Assembly (NCBI RefSeq): GCF_028291725.1
Contig: NZ_JAQGNT010000075.1
Location: forward strand, 1-32,190
DNA: 32,190 nucleotides
Direction of reading: 5' to 3'
Origin: Hydrocarboniphaga sp.
GTDB taxonomy: Bacteria > Pseudomonadota > Gammaproteobacteria > Nevskiales > Nevskiaceae
Positions 1-7,397 of the stretch are shown here, piece by piece. Numbering within the stretch: the stretch's first letter is position 1; each line of letters begins with the position of its first letter. The notes under the pieces were generated by a model. The model was not told the origin of the DNA, did no database searches, and saw nothing but the letters and a program-made list of their open reading frames with translations. Made by a program: the position numbers and the translations under genes.

Positions 1-383
1 GCCGCGCCGATGCTGCGGCCGTAAAGCGACATGACGAAGCCCGGCGTGCAGAAGCCGCATTGCGAGCCATGCCGCACGACCATCTCGCGCTGGACCGGGT
101 GGAGCGTGCCATCCTTCGACAGGCTCTCGACGGTGCGCAGCGCCTTGCCGTCGAGCATCGGCACGAACAGGATGCAGGCATTGACCGCGCGCCAGCGCAC
201 CGCCGCGCCGTCGAGTTCGCCGAGCAGCACGGTGCATGCGCCGCAATCGCCCTCGGCGCAGCCCTCCTTGGTGCCGCAGCGGCCGGCGTGCTCGCGCAGA
301 TATTCCAGCAGCGTCGTCGTCGCCGGCAGACCCGCGATCTGCACCGTTTCGCCGTCGAGCACGAAGCGCACCGTCGAGTTCAT
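1..383 (-). CDS. xdhA: Xanthine dehydrogenase small subunit, N-terminal part (3' end outside window)
   Basis: About 126 residues are visible before the gene runs off the left edge. The protein carries both [2Fe-2S] clusters of the molybdenum hydroxylase family: a plant-ferredoxin-type cluster with Cys42, Cys47, Cys50 (CAEGDCGAC) and Cys70, and the start of the second cluster domain with QCGFC at 107-111. XdhA passes electrons from the molybdenum subunit (hypoxanthine to xanthine to urate) through FeS to FAD; the FAD domain would lie beyond the edge. The ATG at 383 is preceded by GGAG at a good distance. uraH lies upstream on the same strand, 143 bp away, with a palindrome pair between. XdhB and XdhC are not in the window. 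The family call is firm from the cysteine spacing; substrate is supported by the purine neighbours. Confidence 0.93.
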   Translation of the reverse strand, partial: MNSTVRFVLDGETVQIAGLPATTTLLEYLREHAGRCGTKEGCAEGDCGACTVLLGELDGAAVRWRAVNACILFVPMLDGKALRTVESLSKDGTLHPVQREMVVRHGSQCGFCTPGFVMSLYGRSIGA

Positions 384-406
384 CGCGGAGACTCCGCTAC
401 CCAAGC

Positions 407-486
407 CGTCATTCCCGCGAAGGCGGGAATCCAGAGCGGCACAGCAGTGGCATCGACTCTGGATTCCCGCCTTCGCGGGAATGACG
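407..486. repeat. Inverted pair of palindromic repeats (family CGTCATTCCCGCGAAGG)
   Basis: Two 29-bp units, 407-435 and 458-486, are exact inverse copies separated by 22 bp. Each unit is itself a hairpin (CCCGC-GAAG-GCGGG). A single further copy lies at 11365-11393. The pair sits between uraH and xdhA and could fold in the transcript, acting as an attenuator or mRNA stabiliser. REPIN-like in form; no matching transposase seen in this window. Confidence 0.85.
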
Positions 487-526
487 GGACTTTGAGCCTG
501 TCGTCGGAATCGGGGATTTGCATGCC

Positions 527-877
527 CTAGCTGCCGCGATAAGTCGAGTAACTCCACGGCGACATCAGCAGCGGCACATGATAGTTCTGCTGCGGATCGG
601 CGACGCCGAAGCTCAGGCTCACCTCGTCGAGGAACGGCGGATCGGGCAGCGTCAGCCCCAGCTCGCGATAGTAATCACCGACCGCGAACACCAGATCGTA
701 GACGCCGGCACGCAAGTCCGCGCCCTGCAGCAAGGGTGCGTCGCTGCGACCGTCGCTATTGGTGCGCGTCTGCGCCAGCGTCTCGCCGCGGCTGCCGCCG
801 CGATACAGCGTGATCAGAATGCCTCCGGCCGGACGCCCGTGGGCCGTGTCGAGCACGTGCGTCGTCAGCTTGCCCAT
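527..877 (-). CDS. uraH: 5-hydroxyisourate hydrolase (transthyretin-related protein)
   Basis: 116 residues, the normal length for this family. It opens 5-hydroxyisourate, the first product of urate oxidation, to OHCU on the route to allantoin. Family marks visible are the N-terminal LTTHVLDT with catalytic His7, the DGR turn in the middle, and the diagnostic C-terminal YRGS tetrapeptide (113-116). No signal peptide, so cytoplasmic. The ATG at 877 was chosen because the protein starts with the family's first strand there, with GAGGGA upstream; an earlier in-frame start at 949 lies inside the palindromic element next door and would add an unrelated 24-residue leader. The urate oxidase and OHCU decarboxylase that should flank this step are not in the window. 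Confidence 0.93.
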   Translation of the reverse strand: MGKLTTHVLDTAHGRPAGGILITLYRGGSRGETLAQTRTNSDGRSDAPLLQGADLRAGVYDLVFAVGDYYRELGLTLPDPPFLDEVSLSFGVADPQQNYHVPLLMSPWSYSTYRGS

Positions 878-895
878 GCGTCGTTCCCTCGATTG

Positions 896-1168
896 TAAGG
901 GCTCGTAAATGAATAACGTGGACGAACGCCGGGGTCTGTTGTCGTGCAATGCAAGGAATGACGAGCGCGGTGTACTGGACGTACATGAGCGAGGAATGAC
1001 GCCGCAGTGCGCGACAACAGACCCCGGCCCTTCGGGTTGCCGCCCCGGAGCGCGCCAGGCGGCGTTGCTCGTCGCTCATGTGCAATGAGCACACTTCGCT
1101 CCTCGCGCCTTGCCTGGCGCGCTCCGGGGCGGCAACGTTCGTCCACGTTATTCATTTACGAGCCCTTA
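896..1168. mobile_element. 273-bp three-stem palindromic element (MITE-like)
   Basis: The outer ends, 896-928 and 1136-1168, are a perfect 33-bp inverted repeat beginning TAAGGGCTCG. Inside are two further perfect stems laid end to end: 929-944 with 1012-1027 (16 bp, CCGGGGTCTGTTGTCG) and 1036-1060 with 1112-1136 (25 bp, core CCCCGGAGCGCGCC). A tiny CCC-TTC-GGG hairpin (1028-1036) bridges the two. The whole can fold as a cloverleaf. It has no convincing ORF, so a transposase would have to act in trans. It begins 18 bp upstream of the uraH start, so any uraH promoter lies in or beyond it. Confidence 0.8.
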
Positions 1169-1186
1169 GGAAGAGTCGCGCCAATA

Positions 1187-1198
1187 TTGCATACAAAG
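1187..1198. promoter_or_regulatory. Candidate operator, TTGCATACAA box
   Basis: Near-palindromic TTGCATACAA followed by AG. It recurs inverted at 1453-1464, and related boxes occur at 14795-14804 and 14818-14827 in another promoter region of the same locus. The form suits a dimeric regulator; the regulator gene is not in the window. Confidence 0.4.
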
Positions 1199-1452
1199 TT
1201 ATGCGCTGAGCAAGGCAAAGCACGTGCCACGGGATTTCGGCCGGCAGCTGGGCGTGGGCCAGCCGAACGCGCCGCGTTGCCGGTTTGTATCGATGTACTC
1301 ATGGATAAAACAGCCCAATTTGCTCCAGCAGCGCCTCCACAGAGCCGCGAATCCCGGACCGGCACAGGCCGTGCGTTACAAACCTGAGTTACAAAAAGTA
1401 GATCGGCGATACGAACTCGTATGGCACGACCATTGCCTGTCTGTGGCAGCCA

Positions 1453-1464
1453 CTTTGTATGCAA
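1453..1464. promoter_or_regulatory. Candidate operator, TTGTATGCAA box (inverse of 1187-1198)
   Basis: Exact reverse complement of the box at 1187-1198, placed 57 bp before the ATG at 1521. Two copies about 266 bp apart around a promoter region would fit looping or independent binding by a purine-responsive regulator. Confidence 0.4.
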
Positions 1465-1520
1465 TCCGTCGCGACATTCAGGGCGGATACTCTCTTTCCA
1501 ACCGGACAACACCGCTCGCA

Positions 1521-2648
1521 ATGAAGTCGCAGGCAAATACCTTGATCAAGCGCATGGGTTTCGGCAGCCGCTCGGGCTGGCTCTCCGGATTGCTCGGCGC
1601 CGGCCTGGTGCTGAGCGCGTCCGCCGCGTCGGCAGAGCCGCTGACCACGCCGTTGAAGGTCGCCTTTGTTTATGTGGGCCCAGTCGGCGATGCCGGCTGG
1701 AGCTACGCGCACGACCAGGGCCGCCTGGCGCTGGAGAAAGAACTAGGCGCCGCGGTAAAAACCACCTACGTCGAGAGCGTGCCCGAAGGCGCCGATGCCG
1801 AGCGCGTGATCCGCCAGCTCGCGGTCGACGGCAACCAGCTGATCTTCACTACCTCGTTCGGCTACATGGAGGCGACGGTCAAGGTTGCGCGCATGTTCCC
1901 TAAAGTCGCGTTCGAGCACGCCACCGGCTTCAAGCAGGCCAAGAACCTCGGCATCTACGAGACTCGTTTTTATGAAGGCGCCTACCTGCTCGGCGTGCTC
2001 GCCGGCGGTACCACCAAGAGCAATACGCTCGGCTTCGTCGGCTCGTTCCCGATCCCCGAAGTGATCCGCAACATCGACGCCTTCACACTCGGTGCGCAGA
2101 GCGTGAACCCGAAGATCAAGACCAAGGTGATCTGGGTCAACACCTGGTACGACCCGGGCAAGGAGCGTCAGGCCGCGGAGACGCTGATCGCGCAGGGCGC
2201 CGACGTGATGTGCCAGAACACCGATTCGCCGGCAACGCTGCAGGTCGCGCAGGAGAAAGGCGTTTACGCCTGCGGCTGGGATTCCGACATGGGCAAGTTC
2301 GCACCCAAGGCGCAGCTGTCGGCCAACATCAACAACTGGGGGCCTTACTACATCAAGGTCGCCAGGAGCGTCATCGCCGGCACCTGGAAGCCGGCGGAAA
2401 CCAAGCTCGGCATCGCCGACGGCGTGATCAAGCTGGCGCCGGTAGCGGCCGCGGTTCCGGCTGCAACCGTCAAGGCATTCGAAGAGACGAAAGCGGCGAT
2501 CGCGGCCGGCAGCTTCTATCCGTTCCAGGGCCCGATCAAGGATCAGGCCGGCACCGTGAAAGTGGCAGCCGGCGCGATGCTGACGCAGGCCGAGATGATG
2601 TCGATCAACTGGTATGTGGCCGGCGTCGAGGGCTCGATTCCGAAATAG
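1521..2648 (+). CDS. BMP-family (PnrA-like) nucleoside-binding protein, periplasmic
   Basis: 375 residues with a Sec signal peptide (charged start, hydrophobic 21-34, SASAASA-E near 38). The mature part is a BMP/Med-family substrate-binding protein: LKVAFVYVGPVGDAGWSYAHD is the first strand and ligand loop (the Gly-Asp-Ala-Gly-Trp stretch), followed by the FTTSFGYMEATVKVA and YEGAYLLGVLAGG segments typical of the family. Members bind purine nucleosides or related ligands for ABC importers. No permease or ATPase gene is in the window, so its partner must lie elsewhere. The start at 1521 gives a complete signal peptide; ATG 1554 is a possible shorter start. Neither has a strong ribosome site. 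The next gene is a TonB receptor, suggesting capture behind the outer membrane. Confidence 0.88.
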   Translation: MKSQANTLIKRMGFGSRSGWLSGLLGAGLVLSASAASAEPLTTPLKVAFVYVGPVGDAGWSYAHDQGRLALEKELGAAVKTTYVESVPEGADAERVIRQLAVDGNQLIFTTSFGYMEATVKVARMFPKVAFEHATGFKQAKNLGIYETRFYEGAYLLGVLAGGTTKSNTLGFVGSFPIPEVIRNIDAFTLGAQSVNPKIKTKVIWVNTWYDPGKERQAAETLIAQGADVMCQNTDSPATLQVAQEKGVYACGWDSDMGKFAPKAQLSANINNWGPYYIKVARSVIAGTWKPAETKLGIADGVIKLAPVAAAVPAATVKAFEETKAAIAAGSFYPFQGPIKDQAGTVKVAAGAMLTQAEMMSINWYVAGVEGSIPK

Positions 2649-2702
2649 ATCAGCACTTCGCCGGGACGCGGGCGACGCTTCAATTTAGTTTCATTTGCAG
2701 GA

Positions 2703-2724
2703 GTCGGGCTCAAGCCCGACCTAC
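2703..2724. repeat. Short palindrome GTCGGGCTCAAGCCCGAC-CTAC
   Basis: An 8-bp stem with a CA loop, ending in the same CTAC tail that closes other palindrome families in this locus. It lies 55 bp after the binding-protein stop and may act as a transcript-end hairpin; there is no T-run. Confidence 0.6.
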
Positions 2725-2828
2725 ATTGTGGACACCGCCCGGGAGTAGCCGGTGAACCGCAGGCAACAGGATTTTTCAAACGGGCAGCAGTTCATCACAT
2801 TGGATCTTTGGATTTATCGGGGAATTTC

Positions 2829-5375
2829 ATGAAGAGAGTAAATCGGGCCCGCGACAAACGGGCGTTGGTTCTAATGACCCTGGTCGGCGGCACTGCGCTG
2901 CCGGGGCTCGCGATGGCGCAGATCGAAGCGGCGCCCGAAGTTGCACAAGTGGCGCCAGCCGAAGCACCGGCCACTGAGGCACCGGTCGCGGAGCTGGCGT
3001 CCAGCGACGCACCGGCGGACACCACTGAAGAGGTTATCGTCAACGCGCGCGTCAACAAGGAGGTCAACATCCTGCCGCGCGAGCCGGTGGATTCGGTGTT
3101 CGGCTTCGAGAAGAGCATCGCCGAGACGCCGCGCTCGCTGACCTCGATCAGCAACGAGACGATGAACAAGCTCAACATCAACGAGATCGACGACCTGGTG
3201 GCGCTGAGCCCCGGCGCCTATACCCAGTCGTTCTTCGGTGTCGCCGGCTCGCTCGACGTGCGCGGTACGCCCGGCGAAAACTACTTCCGCGGCGTGCGCC
3301 GCATCGACAACCCGGGCAACTACCCGACGCCGATCGGCGCCAGCGACCGCATCGACATCGTGCGCGGCCCGGCTTCGCCGATCTACGGTCCGTCCAAGAT
3401 CGGCGGCTATCTGAACTTCGTGCCGAAGTCGGCACGCGCCGCCGACGGCCAGTATTCCACCGAAGCCAGCGGCGAACTCGGCATCACCCGCGGCAGCTGG
3501 GACAAGAACGTGCTGCACGCCGAAGTCGGCGGCCCCGGCAATATCGACGGCCAGAAGTTCGGCTACTACCTGTACGCCGAAAGCGAGAATTCCGGCTCTT
3601 ACTACGACAACACCTCGACCAACCAGTCGCTGTATCAGGCATCGATCGACGCGCAGCTGACTGACAGCTCACGCATCGAGTTCGGCGGCCTTTACCAGGA
3701 CTTCGACGGCAACCAGGTTGCCGGCTGGAACCGCCTGACTCAGGATCTGGTCGATCACGGTACTTACATCACCGGCAGTCCGCCGTCACTGGACACCAAT
3801 GGTGATGGCAAGACCTCGGCTGCCGAAGCGGCCGCCGGCGACCTCGGCATCTTCTACTTCGGCGGCGTCGGCGCGCAGGATCCGGCGACGGTCGACAGTG
3901 ACCTCAGCGCTCATCCGAACATGGCGCTGGTCAATCCGGGCACCACGCACATCAAGGGCAACCAGGTGCTGGTGGCGCCGGACGACGTGCTCGCGACCAA
4001 GGTCGGCACGCTGTACTTCGATTTCATCCACGATTTCGGCGGTGACTTCAAGCTCACCAACAAGTCGTTCTACGAGAAGATGACGAACATCAACGAGAAT
4101 GCCTATGGCTTCTCGCAGTTCGCCGACACCTACGCTTTTGAAGATCAGGTGAACTTCTCGTACAAGTACGACTTCAGCGACGACTTCAAGTCGTCTTATC
4201 AGTTCGGCCCGTCGATCCGCTATCAGAACTTCAAACACGGCGACAACTTCGACTTCGAATACTTCGACCGCCGCGACATCACCAAGCCGAACTCGCCGAT
4301 CGATATCCGCACGCTGTCGACGCGTGACGGCACCACGCTGGAGCCCTACTCCAGCCACGACGTCGGCCACTACACCGACGCCGGCTTCGCGCTGCTGGGC
4401 GACTTCACCGCACTCGAGCGCATCCACCTGTTGGTCGGCGGCCGCTACGACAGTGTCGACGTGACCGGGACCTGCGAAGCGGACGCCGACGGCTGCACGC
4501 CCTTCGGCTTTCCCACTGACATTACCGGCATAAAGCAGCACGACAGCGATGACGGCATCTCCTGGACCGGCAGCCTGTCGTACGACATTCCAGTGATCGG
4601 TGTGATTCCGTACTTCACGCGCGCCAAGCAGACGACGCTGATCGTCGGCCAGGGCGGTGAAGTGCCGGCGAGCAACATCGCGTCTGGCACTACGTTGGCC
4701 AATTCCAACCTCACCGAAATCGGCGCCAAGGGCAACTTCTGGAACAACCGCATCTATGCGGCCCTGGACTGGTACAAGCAGGAGCGCGTCGATTTCTCCT
4801 CGCAGAACACGGTCACCAACAACACCACGGAAGCCAAGGGTTACGAGTTTGAATTCCGCGGCGTACTGACCAACAACCTGGCGTTGAGCGGCGCCTTTAC
4901 CACGATCAAGGTCACCAACCTGACCGCGGTGCAGGACGGCTACCAGTTCGGTTTCGCCGGTGGTAGCGATCTGCCCGCGGGCATCGACCCGTCGCGCATC
5001 TACGGCGGCGTCGTCAACGGTTACACCTTCGACACCGATGGCCGCAAAGCCGGTGTGCCGCAGAAAATCTACAGCCTCTACCTGATCTACAACTTCGATC
5101 AGGGCACGATGTTGCAGGGCCTGACGGCCACGGTCGGCGCAACGCATGTCGATGCGACGTACTCGGGCTTCTCCAAAGCGGTGCTGCTGCCCTCGTACAC
5201 GCTGGTCAATGCCGGCCTGAACTACGAGACCAAGCATTGGAAGCTGGGCCTGCAGGGCAAGAACCTGACCAACGAGCGCTACTTCCGCTCCAACTTCCCC
5301 GACCTGTTCGGCTCGTCGGTGGTGCTGCCGGAATTGCCGCGTAACTACCTGGCGACGATGACCTACAAGTTCTGA
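2829..5375 (+). CDS. TonB-dependent outer-membrane receptor
   Basis: 848 residues. Signal peptide ends near Ala30 (GLAMA-Q). A Pro/Ala/Glu-rich linker (about 31-62) leads to a TonB-box-like EEVIVNAR and a plug domain with SLDVRG, DRIDIVRGPASPIYGPS and GGYLNFVPK. The rest is a 22-strand barrel ending in the outer-membrane signature MTYKF. Such receptors use TonB energy to import scarce ligands across the outer membrane; its place between a nucleoside-binding protein and nucleoside-processing enzymes suggests a purine nucleoside or related ligand, which is inference. Residues 322-333 (DTNGDGKTSAAE) form a textbook EF-hand calcium loop within what should be an extracellular loop. Start chosen for the signal peptide, with GGGGA 7 nt upstream. 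Confidence 0.93.
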   Translation: MKRVNRARDKRALVLMTLVGGTALPGLAMAQIEAAPEVAQVAPAEAPATEAPVAELASSDAPADTTEEVIVNARVNKEVNILPREPVDSVFGFEKSIAETPRSLTSISNETMNKLNINEIDDLVALSPGAYTQSFFGVAGSLDVRGTPGENYFRGVRRIDNPGNYPTPIGASDRIDIVRGPASPIYGPSKIGGYLNFVPKSARAADGQYSTEASGELGITRGSWDKNVLHAEVGGPGNIDGQKFGYYLYAESENSGSYYDNTSTNQSLYQASIDAQLTDSSRIEFGGLYQDFDGNQVAGWNRLTQDLVDHGTYITGSPPSLDTNGDGKTSAAEAAAGDLGIFYFGGVGAQDPATVDSDLSAHPNMALVNPGTTHIKGNQVLVAPDDVLATKVGTLYFDFIHDFGGDFKLTNKSFYEKMTNINENAYGFSQFADTYAFEDQVNFSYKYDFSDDFKSSYQFGPSIRYQNFKHGDNFDFEYFDRRDITKPNSPIDIRTLSTRDGTTLEPYSSHDVGHYTDAGFALLGDFTALERIHLLVGGRYDSVDVTGTCEADADGCTPFGFPTDITGIKQHDSDDGISWTGSLSYDIPVIGVIPYFTRAKQTTLIVGQGGEVPASNIASGTTLANSNLTEIGAKGNFWNNRIYAALDWYKQERVDFSSQNTVTNNTTEAKGYEFEFRGVLTNNLALSGAFTTIKVTNLTAVQDGYQFGFAGGSDLPAGIDPSRIYGGVVNGYTFDTDGRKAGVPQKIYSLYLIYNFDQGTMLQGLTATVGATHVDATYSGFSKAVLLPSYTLVNAGLNYETKHWKLGLQGKNLTNERYFRSNFPDLFGSSVVLPELPRNYLATMTYKF

Positions 5376-5399
5376 TCGCCTGGCGTCACGTTTCTCCTG

Positions 5400-5436
5400 T
5401 GCGCCGGTCGGGCCAAGCCTGACCGGCGCATTTTTT
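5400..5436 (+). terminator. Rho-independent terminator after the TonB receptor
   Basis: A perfect 10-bp stem (TGCGCCGGTC with GACCGGCGCA, 5400-5409 and 5421-5430) is followed directly by six T. It starts 24 bp after the receptor stop codon. Confidence 0.9.
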
Positions 5437-5449
5437 GATTGGCGACCCC

Positions 5450-5521
5450 GTAGGGCGGGTCATGACCCGCCGCTGTTGATTCAGCGACAGGCGCAAAGCG
5501 GCGGGTCACGACCCGCCCTAC
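5450..5521. repeat. Inverted palindrome pair, family GTAGGGCGGGTC
   Basis: Units 5450-5473 and 5498-5521 are near-exact inverse copies; each is a hairpin GGCGGGTC-RT-GACCCGCC. The same family recurs at 22869-22892, with a partial unit at 22912-22927. It lies between the terminator and the following NUP gene. Confidence 0.8.
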
Positions 5522-5609
5522 CAGCAGGAGCTTTTCCGGTCCGCCGCAAGCTGCGCATCCATCCCGAAATGACCAACGTCCCCGCCACCGAAAAGAAGAA
5601 GTCCGGGCA

Positions 5610-6674
5610 ATGAAAAACAGAATGCTGTTGAGCGCGGTGCTGCTGCCTCTGATGTTAATTTTCGGCGGCTGCGTGAAGAAGGCGCCCGCTCCGATCACAG
5701 TCAGGGTCGTCGTCGTATCGATGTTCGAGATCGGCAAGGACAGCGGCGATACCGCCGGCGAATTCCAGCTCTGGTACGAACGCCAGAAGCTGACGCAGCC
5801 GTTTCCGTTTGCGCATCACCACGACCTGTACCTCAATCCGCAAACCGGCGTACTCGGCATGGTCACCGGCATGGGTACCGCGAATTCGGCGACCGCGGTG
5901 ATGGCCCTTGGCCTGGACCCGCGCTTCGATCTGTCACACGCATACTGGCTGGTCGCGGGCATCGCCGGCTTTGATCCGGCGGATGCCTCGCTGGGCTCCG
6001 CGGCCTGGGCCGAGTACCTGGTCGATGGCGACCTCGCGCACGAAATCGATGCGCGCGAAATGCCGGCCGACTGGCCCACCGGTTACTTTGCGCGCGGCAG
6101 CAAGCGTCCCTACGAAACCCCGCACCCGGCACCGAGCGGCGAAGTGTTCCATCTCAACGGCGCGCTCACGGAATGGGCGTATCAGTTGACGCGCGAGTTG
6201 CCGCTGAAGGACAGCGAGGCGCTGCAGAAGCGGCGTGCGCAGTACGTCGGCTATCCGAATGCGCAAAAGCCGCCGTTCGTGCTCAAGGGCGACAACCTCG
6301 CCGGCATGACCTACTGGCACGGCAAGCTGCTCAACGACTGGGCCAACCAGTGGACGAAATACTGGACCGACGGCAAGGGCGAGTTCGTGTCCTCCGCGAT
6401 GGAAGACACCGGCACCGCGCAGTCGCTGACCTACCTGACGCCGACCGGCAAGGCCGACCTGAACCGGCTGATGGTGCTGCGCACCGCGAGCAACTACACG
6501 ATGCAGCCGCCGGGCGTCAGCGCCGCCGAGAGCCTGCTGTCCGAGCACGGCGGCGAAGGCTATTCGGGCCTGAGCGCGTCGGTGGAAGATGCGTATCAGG
6601 TCGGCTCGAAGGTCGTCGATGAAATCGTGACGCATTGGGACCAGTACAAGGATCATGTACCGTCGGCGCCGTGA
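5610..6674 (+). CDS. NUP-family (purine nucleoside 'permease') lipoprotein
   Basis: 354 residues. A lipoprotein signal ends in the lipobox IFGGC with Cys21, so the protein is lipid-anchored. The rest matches the NUP family, named after a fungal purine nucleoside transporter. It has no membrane helices after the signal, so it cannot itself be a channel. Its motifs look like purine nucleoside phosphorylases: a glycine loop in the strand AYWLVAGIAGFDP, an SSAMEDTGTA segment resembling the ME-S/G-A ribose loop, and RTASN (Asn295) where MTA nucleosidases have RAISD. I infer a periplasmic nucleoside-splitting or binding role. A paralogue lies at 11442-12485. Start ATG 5610; the stop is 2 bp before a palindrome pair. 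Confidence 0.82.
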   Translation: MKNRMLLSAVLLPLMLIFGGCVKKAPAPITVRVVVVSMFEIGKDSGDTAGEFQLWYERQKLTQPFPFAHHHDLYLNPQTGVLGMVTGMGTANSATAVMALGLDPRFDLSHAYWLVAGIAGFDPADASLGSAAWAEYLVDGDLAHEIDAREMPADWPTGYFARGSKRPYETPHPAPSGEVFHLNGALTEWAYQLTRELPLKDSEALQKRRAQYVGYPNAQKPPFVLKGDNLAGMTYWHGKLLNDWANQWTKYWTDGKGEFVSSAMEDTGTAQSLTYLTPTGKADLNRLMVLRTASNYTMQPPGVSAAESLLSEHGGEGYSGLSASVEDAYQVGSKVVDEIVTHWDQYKDHVPSAP

Positions 6675-6676
6675 AT

Positions 6677-6754
6677 GTTGGGGTTCGCTGCGCTCACCCC
6701 AACCTACCAAAGCTCCCTAGCTCCGTAGGTTGGGGTGAGCGCAGCGAACCCCAA
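6677..6754. repeat. REPIN (pair a): inverted pair of 31-bp REPs
   Basis: Units 6677-6707 and 6725-6754. Each unit begins GTTGGGGTTCGC and closes CCCCAACCTAC (or the inverse), forming an 8-bp stem GTTGGGGT/ACCCCAAC. The pair lies between the NUP stop and the stop codon of a convergent RAYT gene, which starts its 3' end 2 bp beyond. Confidence 0.92.
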
Positions 6755-6756
6755 AA

Positions 6757-7284
6757 TCAGCGCTCCCCGGCCGGCAAGTCTTCGAGCGACGAGCCTGCCC
6801 AGTCACGCGACATCAGCCCCTTGCGGATATACCGATGGATTGTCGAATGCGGCCAATCGGCGGCACGCTGGATATATCCGTGCTTGACCGGATTGATATG
6901 CACGTAATCGATATGCCGCGCGAAGTCCTTGTCGTCGCGAATCTGGTGCTCCCAGAAGCGGCGTTGCCAGATGCCACGTTCGCCTTTCTTTGCGCGGCTG
7001 GCGCCGATCGGTTCGCCGGATTCCACGCAGCGCGAGAAACCCGCCTTGATCAAGGCCCAGCGCAGCGAGTAGTCGGCATCGCCCGGCGGCAGCGTCCAAA
7101 CTGCATGAAGATGATCAGGCAGAACGACCCATGCGTCGATCTCCAAGGGATGGCGCGATTTCACCAGGCGTACCGATTCTCGTAACGCCGAAATCTTCTC
7201 GATCAACAGCTGGCTGCTTCGATCCGCCAGATTCACGGTGAAAAAATAGATGCCGCCTGCAGCGCTTGCACGTCGGTAATGCAT
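6757..7284 (-). CDS. REP-associated tyrosine transposase (RAYT)
   Basis: 175 residues, a single-domain Y1 HUH transposase. The metal-binding pair is His58-x-His60 in PDHLHAVW, and the nucleophile is most likely Tyr127 in HIDYVHINP. RAYTs are domesticated IS200/IS605 relatives that are thought to spread REP palindromes. Here the gene sits precisely between two REP pairs of the dominant family of this locus (6677-6754 and 7304-7393), which points to it as the enzyme that handles that family. Length and motifs appear complete, so it may be active. Start ATG 7284. Confidence 0.9.
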   Translation of the reverse strand: MHYRRASAAGGIYFFTVNLADRSSQLLIEKISALRESVRLVKSRHPLEIDAWVVLPDHLHAVWTLPPGDADYSLRWALIKAGFSRCVESGEPIGASRAKKGERGIWQRRFWEHQIRDDKDFARHIDYVHINPVKHGYIQRAADWPHSTIHRYIRKGLMSRDWAGSSLEDLPAGER

Positions 7285-7303
7285 GGGGCAGTTCCGCGTC
7301 GAT

Positions 7304-7393
7304 GTTGGGGTTCGCTATGCTCACCCCAACCTACGGCGATTGCCGTGCTCGATGTCTCTTTTGTAGGTTGGGGTGAGCGCAGCGAACCCCAAC
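7304..7393. repeat. REPIN (pair b)
   Basis: Units 7304-7334 and 7363-7393, same family and same outward layout as pair a, with a 28-bp spacer. One unit carries a CTATGC variant of the loop. It lies upstream of the RAYT start and 4 bp from the stop codon of the next gene. Confidence 0.92.
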
Positions 7394-7397
7394 ATCG

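Larger units (their letters stand above)
1169..1520. other. Leader region of the BMP-family binding protein gene
   Basis: A 352-bp gap with no supportable gene. It holds two 12-bp boxes that are exact inverse copies, TTGCATACAAAG at 1187-1198 and CTTTGTATGCAA at 1453-1464, which bracket most of the region, and a direct repeat of GTTACAAA near 1376-1397. The reading frame of the binding protein stays open to 1224, but the extra residues look nothing like a signal peptide, so I treat this as leader. Confidence 0.5.

Noticed and set aside
407-486. CRISPR array made from the many short palindromes
   Set aside because: The units occur as inverted pairs between genes, not as direct repeats with regular unique spacers, and there are no cas genes.
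3786-5237. Long minus-strand open frame (483 codons) inside the TonB receptor gene
   Set aside because: It is the complement of a high-GC gene; the forward frame has a signal peptide, plug and barrel signature, while the reverse product has no recognisable features.
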